A program made the translations under genes and the position numbers. Positions 26,187 through 33,615 of a stretch of DNA of 36,004 nucleotides are shown here, piece after piece. Source of the stretch: Collinsella aerofaciens (GTDB lineage: Bacteria > Actinomycetota > Coriobacteriia > Coriobacteriales > Coriobacteriaceae); assembly GCF_015670745.1 (NCBI RefSeq), contig NZ_JADPCH010000023.1, positions 1 to 36,004 on the forward strand, written 5' to 3'. The stretch's first letter is position 1. The number at the start of each line of letters is the position of its first letter. The notes beneath the pieces are model-generated. The model was given only the letters and a program-made list of their open reading frames with translations. It made no database searches and was not told where the DNA came from.

Positions 26187-26226
26187 GAAAAAAGACCGAG
26201 TCCGCGTCGTTGCGGACCCGGTCTTT
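26187..26226 (-). terminator. Intrinsic terminator of the cstA-like gene
   Basis: A 15-bp stem with one mismatch (26191-26205 with 26212-26226, around AAAGACCG and CGGTCTTT) continues into TTTTTT on the reverse strand, 39 bp after the transporter stop. Confidence 0.9.
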
Positions 26227-26265
26227 CCGAGTCATATGGATGGAACGGCTAGCCCATCAAGCTGA

Positions 26266-28155
26266 CTAGGCCTTAGCAGCCTCGGCGTCGGTGGGAGCCT
26301 CGGCAGCAGCAGCGCGGCCATACTCGGCCTTGCCCATCTCGGACCACTCGGGCTCCTCGTCGGGCATGGAACCGGCCTCCTTGCCGAAGAACTCCTTGAG
26401 GCAGTTAACGGCGACGATGAGGCCCAGGACCATCAGCAGGACGGCGAAGACAAGCTGCAGGCCCTTGGTGGCGGCGACGGAGACGGCGGCCGTGGTGGCG
26501 GTAGCCGGGATGGTGCCGAAGAAGCCGTAAGCCTGGACAGCGGCCATGCAGCCCATGGCGCTCTGGACCAGCGAGGTGAAGGTGCAGCAGAGCAGGAAGG
26601 CGACGGGCACGTAGAGCATCCAGCCCTTGCGGCCGGTGCACTTGCAGAACACGGCGAGGGTGATCATGGTCATGCCGCCGAGCAGCTGGTTGGAAGCACC
26701 AAAGAGCGGCCAGATGTTGGCATAGCCACCAAAAGCGAGGGCGAGACCGGGAAGCAGGGTGACGACCGTGGCGAACCAGGGGTTGCCGAGGACCTTCATG
26801 TAGCCAGCCTTGGACTCGATGGCCAGGGCGTCGTTGGTCTGGGCAAAGAACTCGGAGAACGAGGTGCGGGCGATGCGGGCGACAGCGTCGAGCGAGGTCA
26901 GGGCCAGAGCGGAGACGTTCATGGTCATGAAGACAGTAGCGAGCGTGCCGTCAACGCCGAAGGCCTGCATACCGCGGGAGATGCCGGCGGCGAAGATCTG
27001 GAACGGGGTGGAAGCGACACCGGCGTTGAGGGCGCCGGTACCGGCGGTGTTCATATCGGAGAACATGATGCCGGCGACGATGATGGCAAGGATGCCGACG
27101 AAGGACTCGACGATCATGGCGCCGTAACCGACCTTGACGGCGTCCTGTTCCTTCTCGACCTGCTTAGAAGAGGTGCCGGAAGAAACGAGGCTGTGGAAAC
27201 CGGAGAGAGCACCGCAAGCGACGGAGACGAACAGGACCGGGAACATCATGCCGGAGGCAGTGGAGAAGCCGGTGAAGACCGGAGCGGTCATCGTAGCCTG
27301 ACCGTTGACGCCCAGGACGACGATGCCGAGGACAGCGCAGACGATCATGACGATCATCATGATGGAAGTGAGGTAGTCACGCGGGGTCTTGAGCATCTGG
27401 ATGGGCATAGCGCCAGCGAAGACCAGGTAGACCATGACGACGGCGAACCACTGGAACTTATCCAGGTAGACCGGGAACTGCATACCGACGGCGAACATGA
27501 GAACCATGAGGACAACGCCGGTGACGAACTCGGCAGCGCCGGTGAGGTTGAACTTCTTCTGGGCCCAACCAAAGGCGATAGCGACGAAGGTGAACAGGAT
27601 GGAGATGGTACCAGCGCAGCCGGCGGCATAGGACTTGGTGAAGTCGATGGCACCGGTAGCAGCACCAGAAGCGTCAACGGCCGGGGTGAACATGAACGTC
27701 TTGCAGACCATGTCGGTGAAAGCGGCGATGACGATGATGCAGAACAGCCAGCAGAACAGCAGGAACAGGCGACGGCCGGTCTTGCCGATGTACTTCTCGA
27801 TGAGCTGAGCGAGCGACTTGCCGTTGTTCTTCATCGAAGCGTACAGAGCACCAAAGTCGTGGACTGCACCAAAGAAGATGCCGCCGACGAGGACCCAGAG
27901 CACGACGGGCAGCCAGCCAAAGGCCATGGCGACGATCGTACCCGTGACAGGGCCAGCACCGCAGATCGAGCTGAACTGGTGCGAGAACGCGGTGAAGGCG
28001 GAGACGGGCGAGAAGCTCTTGCCGTCCTTCATGCGCTTGGCCGGCGTGAGGGCCTCTTTGTCAACGCCCCACTTGTTGGCCAGCCATCGGCCATAGCCCA
28101 GATAGCCGCAGGCGAGCACCGCCGCGGCCACAACCATGAGCAAAACTCCGTTCAT
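26266..28155 (-). CDS. cstA: CstA-family carbon-starvation transporter (peptide/pyruvate type)
   Basis: This 629-residue membrane protein has about 16 hydrophobic helices. It has family landmarks: the N-terminal LGYGRWLANKWGVD with PAKRMKDGKSFSPVSAFTAFSHQFSSICGAGPVTG (here read as one conserved region), GGIFFGAVHDFGALYASMKNNGKS, SGFHSLVSSGTSSKQ and PLFGASNQLLGG. The C-terminus is a hydrophilic Ala/Glu-rich tail. CstA and its BtsT relatives import peptides or pyruvate under carbon limitation, using a proton gradient. GAGGAGG precedes the ATG. A 230-nt leader with an attenuator-like terminator and Ile/Val-rich leader peptide precedes the gene (see 28191-28425), so expression is probably tied to amino-acid supply. 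The exact substrate is unknown. Confidence 0.92.
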   Translation of the reverse strand: MNGVLLMVVAAAVLACGYLGYGRWLANKWGVDKEALTPAKRMKDGKSFSPVSAFTAFSHQFSSICGAGPVTGTIVAMAFGWLPVVLWVLVGGIFFGAVHDFGALYASMKNNGKSLAQLIEKYIGKTGRRLFLLFCWLFCIIVIAAFTDMVCKTFMFTPAVDASGAATGAIDFTKSYAAGCAGTISILFTFVAIAFGWAQKKFNLTGAAEFVTGVVLMVLMFAVGMQFPVYLDKFQWFAVVMVYLVFAGAMPIQMLKTPRDYLTSIMMIVMIVCAVLGIVVLGVNGQATMTAPVFTGFSTASGMMFPVLFVSVACGALSGFHSLVSSGTSSKQVEKEQDAVKVGYGAMIVESFVGILAIIVAGIMFSDMNTAGTGALNAGVASTPFQIFAAGISRGMQAFGVDGTLATVFMTMNVSALALTSLDAVARIARTSFSEFFAQTNDALAIESKAGYMKVLGNPWFATVVTLLPGLALAFGGYANIWPLFGASNQLLGGMTMITLAVFCKCTGRKGWMLYVPVAFLLCCTFTSLVQSAMGCMAAVQAYGFFGTIPATATTAAVSVAATKGLQLVFAVLLMVLGLIVAVNCLKEFFGKEAGSMPDEEPEWSEMGKAEYGRAAAAEAPTDAEAAKA

Positions 28156-28189
28156 TACATTTCCTCCTCTAAAAAGAACTTCCTAGACA

Positions 28190-28229
28190 TAAAAAATGAG
28201 GGCCGTCGGTTGCGCTCGACGGCCCTCAT
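28190..28229 (-). terminator. Leader terminator (attenuator) upstream of cstA
   Basis: A perfect 13-bp stem ATGAGGGCCGTCG / CGACGGCCCTCAT (28196-28208, 28217-28229) with an 8-nt loop is followed on the reverse strand by TTTTTT, 35 nt before the cstA start. No gene ends here: the transcript begins about 160 nt upstream, so this is a premature terminator. Upstream hairpins at 28254-28278 and 28241-28258 are mutually exclusive. Confidence 0.88.
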
Positions 28230-28280
28230 CTTCATCAGCCGCCCGTTATCGTACGGGCTAGCTGTATGTGCTAACCCGCA

Positions 28281-28325
28281 TCAGATAATTACTACGCTGA
28301 TAATGTTTAGCTGATGCGTGAACAT
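28281..28325 (-). CDS. Candidate Ile/Val-rich leader peptide of the cstA attenuator
   Basis: A 14-codon ORF reads MFTHQLNIISVVII, stop. Seven of its last eight residues before the stop are N-I-I-S-V-V-I-I, the composition of branched-chain amino-acid leader peptides. GAAGAGGA lies about 10 nt upstream. A longer in-frame ATG at 28349 gives 22 residues but lacks a site. The coding segment CATCAGC (28311-28317 region) can pair with CTGATGC at the stop codon (28278-28284) or with GCTGATG just before the terminator (28233-28239), so ribosome position could decide folding. Confidence 0.5.
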   Translation of the reverse strand: MFTHQLNIISVVII

Positions 28326-28396
28326 GTCTAAGAAATCCTCTTCAATCATGATGTGAACGATCCGTGCGTGTTCACATCCCCCAGTGGTTGAAAAGG

Positions 28397-28425
28397 AGTA
28401 TGAAACTTTAGTTACCTAAAGTCAA
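28397..28425 (-). promoter_or_regulatory. cstA promoter with palindromic operator
   Basis: On the reverse strand TTGACT (28420-28425) and CATACT (28397-28402) are spaced by 17 bp, about 240 bp before the cstA ATG. The palindrome ACTTTAG-GTAA-CTAAAGT (28405-28422; perfect 7-bp arms) fills the spacer and overlaps the -35, a classic repressor position. AT-rich DNA upstream may act as an UP element. Confidence 0.8.
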
Positions 28426-28523
28426 CGCAAATTTGTAATGAATTTTCAACTTTTTTTGAATTTCTCGGTATAAAACACCACTGACCTCGGACTTTACCCC
28501 ACGACAGTTTTTGCATGAGAGAT

Positions 28524-28659
28524 GCCCCTCGGGAGCGGGCGGGCGTATACAAGGTTTCCTGCTCTACAGTCCTGCTCGCACGGAGAGCACATTAAGTGCT
28601 CTCCGGCTCGTGCGGAACTCGCGATAAACCTTGTATACGCCCGCCCGCTCCCGAGGGGC
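28524..28659 (-). repeat. Palindromic structured element, copy C (inverted)
   Basis: Perfect 34-bp arms at 28524-28557 and 28626-28659 enclose the same core on the reverse strand: ATCGCGAGTTCCGCACG, GGAGAGCAC-TTAAT-GTGCTCTCC, GCAGGACTGTAGAGCAGG. It is the only copy not adjacent to a gene end; it lies 99 bp upstream of the cstA promoter, and its plus side runs into a terminator-like hairpin at 28672. The gene-free stretch 28156-28948 consists of the cstA leader and promoter, this copy, that hairpin and copy D. Confidence 0.9.
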
Positions 28660-28671
28660 TCCCATCCCAAA

Positions 28672-28702
28672 TGCGGAGCAAAGCTCCGCACACCAACTTT
28701 TT
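28672..28702 (+). terminator. Terminator-like hairpin on the plus strand without an upstream gene
   Basis: Stem TGCGGAGC / GCTCCGCA (28672-28679, 28683-28690) with an AAA loop, followed 7 nt later by TTTTTTCTTT. No plus-strand CDS lies upstream; it may end a non-coding transcript that includes copy C. Confidence 0.6.
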
Positions 28703-28801
28703 TCTTTCAGCTAAAGAACGCCGGAAATTCGACACTAGCTTGTTAACTTTGCTGGACGTTGTCGACGCCAAACCAGCTCAGAAGCTATATCGACACAGAA
28801 A

Positions 28802-28936
28802 GGTCCCCGGACGGAGGGGCCGGATATAAGGTTTATCGCGAGTTCCGCACGCAAAGAAGGCCACTTAATGTGGCCTTCGTCTTGCGCAGGACTGTAGAGC
28901 AGGAAACCTTATATCCGGCCCCTCCGTCCGGGGACC
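28802..28936 (+). repeat. Palindromic structured element, copy D
   Basis: Perfect 33-bp arms at 28802-28834 and 28904-28936 enclose ATCGCGAGTTCCGCACG, apical hairpin GAAGGCCAC-TTAAT-GTGGCCTTC, then GCAGGACTGTAGAGCAGG. The sub-apical pairing here is CGCAA/TTGCG, replacing CACGA/TCGTG of copy B, again compensated. It ends 12 bp before the 3' end of the tsaB-rimI-tsaD gene. Confidence 0.9.
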
Positions 28937-28948
28937 GCGCCGTACCAG

Positions 28949-31333
28949 CTACAGCGTCATGTTCGGATCGGCGTCGACATCGAACGGCGAGATTTCGCCT
29001 CGGTCGAATTTACGGCGAGCGACCTCCGCGATCATGGCTGCGTTATCGGTACAGGCAGACAAGGGCGGCACCGTTACGCGAATCCCCTGACGCCCAAGCT
29101 TCTTGATCATCATCTCGCGCAGATGCGGGTTGGCCGAGACGCCGCCACCGATGCAGTATTCCTTGCATCCGGTAGCGTGCAGTGCGTTTTTTGCCTTCTT
29201 GTACTGCACGTCAAAGACAGCTGCCTCAAACGAAGCCGCCAGATCGGGAAGGTGAATCGTGCGCCCGGCCTTGGTCTCTTGCTCGATGTAGAGCGTCACC
29301 GCCGTCTTGAGGCCCGAAAGTGAGAAGCGGTAGTCCCCCCTGCTGTTAAGCGCACGGGGGAAATCGATCGCCTTGGGGTTGCCCGTCTCGGCCAGCTTAG
29401 AGATGATGGGGCCACCGGGATAGCCCAGGCCCAGCGCCTTGGCCACCTTGTCGAAGGCCTCGCCCACGGCGTCGTCGAGCGTCTCACCGAGCACCTCGTA
29501 GTCGCCCCACGCCTTCACGTGCACGAGCATGGTGTGCCCGCCCGAGACAAGCGTGAAGATGAACGGCGGCTTGAGGTCGGGCTGCGCCAGCAAGTTGGCA
29601 AACAGGTGCCCCTCCAGATGGTTGACGCATACGAGCGGCTTACCGGCAGCGTAGGCAAAGCCTTTGGCAAAGGCAACGCCCACCACGAGGGCGCCCACCA
29701 GGCCCGGACCCTGTGTCACGCCCACGGCGGCAAGCTCGCTGGGGGCAATGGCTCCACCCTCAAGACCAAGCGATGCTGCGGCATCCTCGAGCGCCGCATC
29801 CACGACACTCACAATCACTTCAACGTGTTTGCGCGAGGCGATCTCGGGCACCACGCCGCCAAAGCGGGCATGAAAATCAATCTGTGTCGATACCTGGTTG
29901 GCCAGCATATTGCCATCCGCATCGATAATCGCCACGGCCGTCTCGTCGCAGGAACTCTCGATAGCGAGCACCAGGCGGCGGCGCTCAATTTCGGCACGCT
30001 CCCCCTCGGAGCGCCCGGGCGCAGGCAGCGGCCATACGCGCTGCTCTGCCGCCGTCGGCTCGGGCGAAGCATTGTCGACCGGAAGCACCAGGGGCAGCGG
30101 AGCCGTCATGACGATGGCATCCTTGCCGGCACCATAGTAGCCGCGGCGCCGTCCTGCCTCGGTAAAGCCCAGAGCGTTATAAAGCGCAATCGCGCCCTCA
30201 TTGCCGTCCTCGACTTCGAGCGAAGCCGTGGTGCAGCCGAGCATCTGGGCATCATAGCTCACGTGCGACAGCAGCTTGCGGGCAATGCCCTCACGGCGAT
30301 GTGCCGGATCGACGGCGACATCCAGAATCTGCACATCACCGTCCAAGACCATACCGCCGGCAAGGCCCAGCAGCTTGCCGTCGTCGTGTGCCACCCACCA
30401 ACTACGCGGCGCAGCGACGTCCTCGCCCAGTTCGGACAGGAACATGCCCGGCGTCCACGCCTCGTGTCCGGCACCTTCAAAGCAGGCAGCCTCTAGCGCG
30501 CTCGCGCCCTCGGCATCCGCCGCGCCCATGGGACGGAACTGCAGATGACGACCGGCGAGCTCATCGGCAACGCCCGTAATTTCGCTCTGCGCACTCTCGG
30601 CAAGACCAAGACGCTTGCGCTCGTTTTCCTCGGCATCCGAAAGGCGCGTGTAAATCGGCAGGACGCGAGCCGGATCGCCGTCACCCGCAGCGTGCGCGAG
30701 CAGCAAGCCCTCGCCCGAAGGCCACCACAGGTCGCGCTCCACGCAGCGAGCGGTCTCGTCCCCACCCAGCAGCTTGCCATAGCGCACGAGACCGTCACCG
30801 GTCAGCTGAACCTGGTCCCAGTCCGCCGCTTGGCGCCACTCATCGAGCGCCACGGCGGCCTTGACCACGTGTTCGCGCTCAAATTGACGCTCGGGACCCT
30901 CATCGACCAGCATATACAGCGCCGGATATACCTCACCGCGCATAGCATCGGCCAAGATACCAAGCTTGCCGCGCACGCCAGCCTTCCACGCCGTCCAAGC
31001 GCAAGCGTCGAGCGTCGACACGCCCAGCAGCGGAATATTGGCACCACGCGCGAGGCCCTTGGCAGTGGAGATGCCGATACGCACGCCCGTAAACGACCCC
31101 GGGCCGCGACCGACAACGTAGCAACCAACATCGCTGCGATCCAGACCGGCTTGATCCAGCACGCCATCAACGGTATTCACGAGCTCAACGTTTGCGTGAC
31201 GGCGACACATGTGGTCGCCACTCACGAGCTTCGTCTCGCCCGTCTGCCCATCAATCCAGCTTGCCGCGCAGGCAAGCATGTCGGTCGAGGTATCGAGCGC
31301 CACCACCAGCGCGTTATCGTTATGCAAGCTCAT
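28949..31333 (-). CDS. tsaD: TsaB-RimI-TsaD three-domain fusion (tRNA t6A synthesis plus N-acetyltransferase)
   Basis: This 794-residue cytoplasmic protein joins three usually separate enzymes. Residues 1-235 are TsaB (LVVALDTSTD, GRGPGSFTGVR at 76-86), the dimerisation partner of TsaD. About 262-412 is a GNAT acetyltransferase like RimI (LDVAVDPAHRREGIARKLL with the acetyl-CoA loop, and ALYNALGF), which acetylates ribosomal protein S18. About 452-794 is TsaD (LVLAIESSCDETAVAI, the metal-binding NHLEGHLFAN with His572 and His576, LVSGGHTML, GGVSANPHLRE, PPLSACTDNAAMIA). TsaD transfers threonylcarbamoyl to A37 of ANN-reading tRNAs. The ATG at 31333 lies inside the end of tsaE (14-bp overlap) with AAGG upstream. 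The tsaE neighbour completes the pathway except TsaC. Confidence 0.95.
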   Translation of the reverse strand: MSLHNDNALVVALDTSTDMLACAASWIDGQTGETKLVSGDHMCRRHANVELVNTVDGVLDQAGLDRSDVGCYVVGRGPGSFTGVRIGISTAKGLARGANIPLLGVSTLDACAWTAWKAGVRGKLGILADAMRGEVYPALYMLVDEGPERQFEREHVVKAAVALDEWRQAADWDQVQLTGDGLVRYGKLLGGDETARCVERDLWWPSGEGLLLAHAAGDGDPARVLPIYTRLSDAEENERKRLGLAESAQSEITGVADELAGRHLQFRPMGAADAEGASALEAACFEGAGHEAWTPGMFLSELGEDVAAPRSWWVAHDDGKLLGLAGGMVLDGDVQILDVAVDPAHRREGIARKLLSHVSYDAQMLGCTTASLEVEDGNEGAIALYNALGFTEAGRRRGYYGAGKDAIVMTAPLPLVLPVDNASPEPTAAEQRVWPLPAPGRSEGERAEIERRRLVLAIESSCDETAVAIIDADGNMLANQVSTQIDFHARFGGVVPEIASRKHVEVIVSVVDAALEDAAASLGLEGGAIAPSELAAVGVTQGPGLVGALVVGVAFAKGFAYAAGKPLVCVNHLEGHLFANLLAQPDLKPPFIFTLVSGGHTMLVHVKAWGDYEVLGETLDDAVGEAFDKVAKALGLGYPGGPIISKLAETGNPKAIDFPRALNSRGDYRFSLSGLKTAVTLYIEQETKAGRTIHLPDLAASFEAAVFDVQYKKAKNALHATGCKEYCIGGGVSANPHLREMMIKKLGRQGIRVTVPPLSACTDNAAMIAEVARRKFDRGEISPFDVDADPNMTL

Positions 31334-31826
31334 CTTGTACAGCCTTATCAATCAAATGGGAAAGCTCCATTGCGCGGTCACCGTGCGCCTCGAGCATTAT
31401 CGTTCGCACATCGCTGTCGCCCTCATCACGCTTGAGCGTCACCGAAAGATACTCATCCGTCAGCTCGTCCTGGAATTGTTCGCCCCATTCCAGCAGGCAA
31501 GCACCCTCATAGCCCAGCACATCGAAAATACCCGTATCCTCGAGCTCGTAGGCATGCTCCAGGCGGTATAGATCAAAGTGAAACAGTGGAATACGACCTT
31601 GATCGTGAACGACCATGAGCGCAAACGTAGGACTCGTAACCATATGCCCATCGCCCAGCCCGCGCGAGACGCCCTTGGTAAAGTGAGTTTTGCCCACTCC
31701 CAGGCCACCGGTCAGGATGAGCACATCGCCGTCCTCAAGGCACGGTGCAATTAGCTCGCCAAAGTACTCCGTATCGGCAGCGCAAGTCGTTTTGTAAGTA
31801 CCTACCCCCAGGCGCTCCAGGGACAT
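31320..31826 (-). CDS. tsaE: tRNA threonylcarbamoyladenosine biosynthesis ATPase
   Basis: TsaE is the small P-loop ATPase that regenerates the TsaB-TsaD complex during t6A37 synthesis. The 168-residue protein has Walker A GGLGVGKT (40-47), the VTSPTFAL switch segment, HFDLYRLE and the LLEWGEQF motif, all family hallmarks. AAGGAG lies 7 nt before the ATG. It overlaps the fused tsaB-rimI-tsaD by 14 bp, indicating coupling, and follows the uracil-DNA glycosylase gene by 12 bp. Confidence 0.96.
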   Translation of the reverse strand: MSLERLGVGTYKTTCAADTEYFGELIAPCLEDGDVLILTGGLGVGKTHFTKGVSRGLGDGHMVTSPTFALMVVHDQGRIPLFHFDLYRLEHAYELEDTGIFDVLGYEGACLLEWGEQFQDELTDEYLSVTLKRDEGDSDVRTIMLEAHGDRAMELSHLIDKAVQDELA

Positions 31827-31838
31827 ATTTGCTCCTTA

Positions 31839-32459
31839 TTATTCCGAGGCGTCCTCTGGTGCGGGATGTCGCTCCAGATAATCGCCCAGCATCTTAAAGT
31901 CTTCCTCCAGCAGCTCCTGCCACGCCGGATTGCGCAGCGCTGCTGCCGGATGAAAAGTGGGCATTACTACAAAATGCCCCATCTGGTGGAACCTGCCGCG
32001 CAGCTTAGTAATACCAATCTCGGTCTTAAGCACAAAGTGTGTCGCGGGGTTGCCGAGCGTCACGATAATATCGGGCCAGATGCTTCGAATCTGCTCACGC
32101 AAAAACGGCGAGCAAGCCAGCACTTCCTCGGGACGCGGATTGCGGTTTCCCGGCGGGCGGCACTTAAGCACGTTGGCAATGTAGACGTCTTCGCGTTTGA
32201 GCCCCGCCAGCGACAAAATGCCGTTGAGGTCCTCGCCTGCCGCCCCCACAAAGGGCTCGCCCTGCAAATCCTCATTGCGGCCCGGCGCCTCACCAATAAA
32301 CATCACGCGAGCGCGGGGGTTTCCCACGCCAAACACGATATTGTGACGCGACTGGTAGAGCTGGCAGAGGTGACAATCGCCCAGAACGGCCTCAATTTCC
32401 TCGAGTGCGACCTCACGTGGTGCCTGATGGGTATGGCCGGGGATGTGCATGACGCCCAT
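31839..32459 (-). CDS. Family 4 (iron-sulfur) uracil-DNA glycosylase
   Basis: This 206-residue DNA-repair enzyme removes uracil from DNA. Four Cys ligands for the 4Fe-4S cluster fit family 4: Cys29 and Cys32 (CHLC), Cys100 (VLKCRPPGNRNP) and Cys116. The active-site block GEAPGRNEDLQGEPFVGAAG and the C-terminal motif HPAAALRNP are intact. The start has AGGAG upstream, and the ORF begins 8 bp after the alr stop. It lies in the acpS-nnrE/D-alr-udg-tsaE-tsaD minus-strand operon. Confidence 0.93.
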   Translation of the reverse strand: MGVMHIPGHTHQAPREVALEEIEAVLGDCHLCQLYQSRHNIVFGVGNPRARVMFIGEAPGRNEDLQGEPFVGAAGEDLNGILSLAGLKREDVYIANVLKCRPPGNRNPRPEEVLACSPFLREQIRSIWPDIIVTLGNPATHFVLKTEIGITKLRGRFHQMGHFVVMPTFHPAAALRNPAWQELLEEDFKMLGDYLERHPAPEDASE

Positions 32460-32467
32460 AGCGGCTC

Positions 32468-33613
32468 CTACACGTAGGCCTTGTCGAGACGCATGCCAAA
32501 GCCGCAGGCGACCTCGTAGTTAATCGTTCCGCGCAGTCGGGCCATCTCGTCCATAGTGATCTCGGCATCGCCATCGCGGCCGACAATGATCATCTCGTCA
32601 CCATACTCGGCCTCGGGAATCTCGTGTGCCGGGTTGGACTGAATGGCGACCATAAACTGGTCCATGCAGATATTGCCAACCTGATGCACGCGCTCGCCGC
32701 GATACAGCACATCCATACGATTGGAAAGTGTACGCGATAGGCCGTCGGCATAACCGATCGGCAGCGTGCAGATCTGAACGCGCGTACGCGGTACGCGGTA
32801 GGTAAAACCGTAGCCCACGCCTTCACCCATCGCAGGGTGTGCCACGCGCGTCACGCGCGCATGGACGCTCATAACGGGATCAAGCTGCATCACGCGGCCA
32901 CTCAGCTCGCACGGCTGCATGCCATACAAGCCAACGCCGGCGCGAATCATATCAAAATGCATCGAGGGGTCGAGCATCGAGGACGGCGTGTTGGCGCAGT
33001 GCACGATACCGCACTCAAAACCCGCATCCTTAATGGCCTGAACGGCCTCGGTAAAGCGCTGACACTGCAGCTTGTAGTCCCAGCCCGAAGGTTCATCGGC
33101 CGTGGCAAAGTGCGTAAATACGCCGTCGCACTGAATACCGCGATGGAAATTTATACCGCGGACAAAGTCGAGCACCTGCGTGTAGTGAACGCCGATACGA
33201 TTCATGCCCGTCTCGATGGCGAGATGATACTTGCCCACTTTGCCCGCCGCGACGGCACATTCGCCATACGCAAGAGCAAAGTCAGACGTATAGACCGAGG
33301 GCATGATATCAAACTCGAGCAACGTCGGAATGGCCTCGATAGGCGGCTCACTTAGGATGAGGATGGGTTTCGTAATCCCGCCCTGTCGGAGCTCAACGCC
33401 CTCGTTAACCGTCGCCACGGCAAACATGTCGGCACCGGCCGAATACATGATCTTGGCGCACTCAACAGCTCCATGACCATAAGCATCGGCCTTGACCACG
33501 CAGCACAGGCGCTGACGTGGATTCAGCAAGTTCTTATAGGCCCTCGTGTTGCGACGTAGCGCCCCGCGGTCGATCTCGACCCAGGACCAGCGCGTCAAAT
33601 CGGCTTTATTCAT
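32468..33613 (-). CDS. alr: Alanine racemase
   Basis: Alr makes D-alanine for peptidoglycan with pyridoxal phosphate. The 381-residue protein has the PLP-lysine motif VVKADAYGHG (Lys41), the LAIETGMNRIG segment, HCANTPSSM, the RAGVGLYG strand, and the second catalytic base Tyr268 in GVGYGFTY; the C-terminal GNICMDQFMV block closes the active site. Start at 33613 lies 2 bp beyond the end of the NnrE/NnrD gene, with GAAGGGTCGG inside it as a probable ribosome-binding site. The gene is part of a tightly packed operon. Confidence 0.95.
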   Translation of the reverse strand: MNKADLTRWSWVEIDRGALRRNTRAYKNLLNPRQRLCCVVKADAYGHGAVECAKIMYSAGADMFAVATVNEGVELRQGGITKPILILSEPPIEAIPTLLEFDIMPSVYTSDFALAYGECAVAAGKVGKYHLAIETGMNRIGVHYTQVLDFVRGINFHRGIQCDGVFTHFATADEPSGWDYKLQCQRFTEAVQAIKDAGFECGIVHCANTPSSMLDPSMHFDMIRAGVGLYGMQPCELSGRVMQLDPVMSVHARVTRVAHPAMGEGVGYGFTYRVPRTRVQICTLPIGYADGLSRTLSNRMDVLYRGERVHQVGNICMDQFMVAIQSNPAHEIPEAEYGDEMIIVGRDGDAEITMDEMARLRGTINYEVACGFGMRLDKAYV

Positions 33614-33615
33614 GA

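Noticed and set aside
27193-28314. 373-aa plus-strand ORF antisense to cstA
   Set aside because: Composition is His/Asp/Glu-rich, as expected for the complement of a membrane-protein gene; no domain is recognisable.
28190-28390. T-box or known metabolite riboswitch in the cstA leader
   Set aside because: No T-box signature (AGGGTGGNACCGCG-like) and no TPP, SAM, lysine, glycine or cobalamin consensus was seen; a leader-peptide attenuator explains the layout better.
28494-28746. Small ORFs on both strands through element C (LVYARPLPRG-type peptides)
   Set aside because: They arise from the palindrome; their two strands encode near-identical peptides and there is no ribosome-binding site or family pattern.
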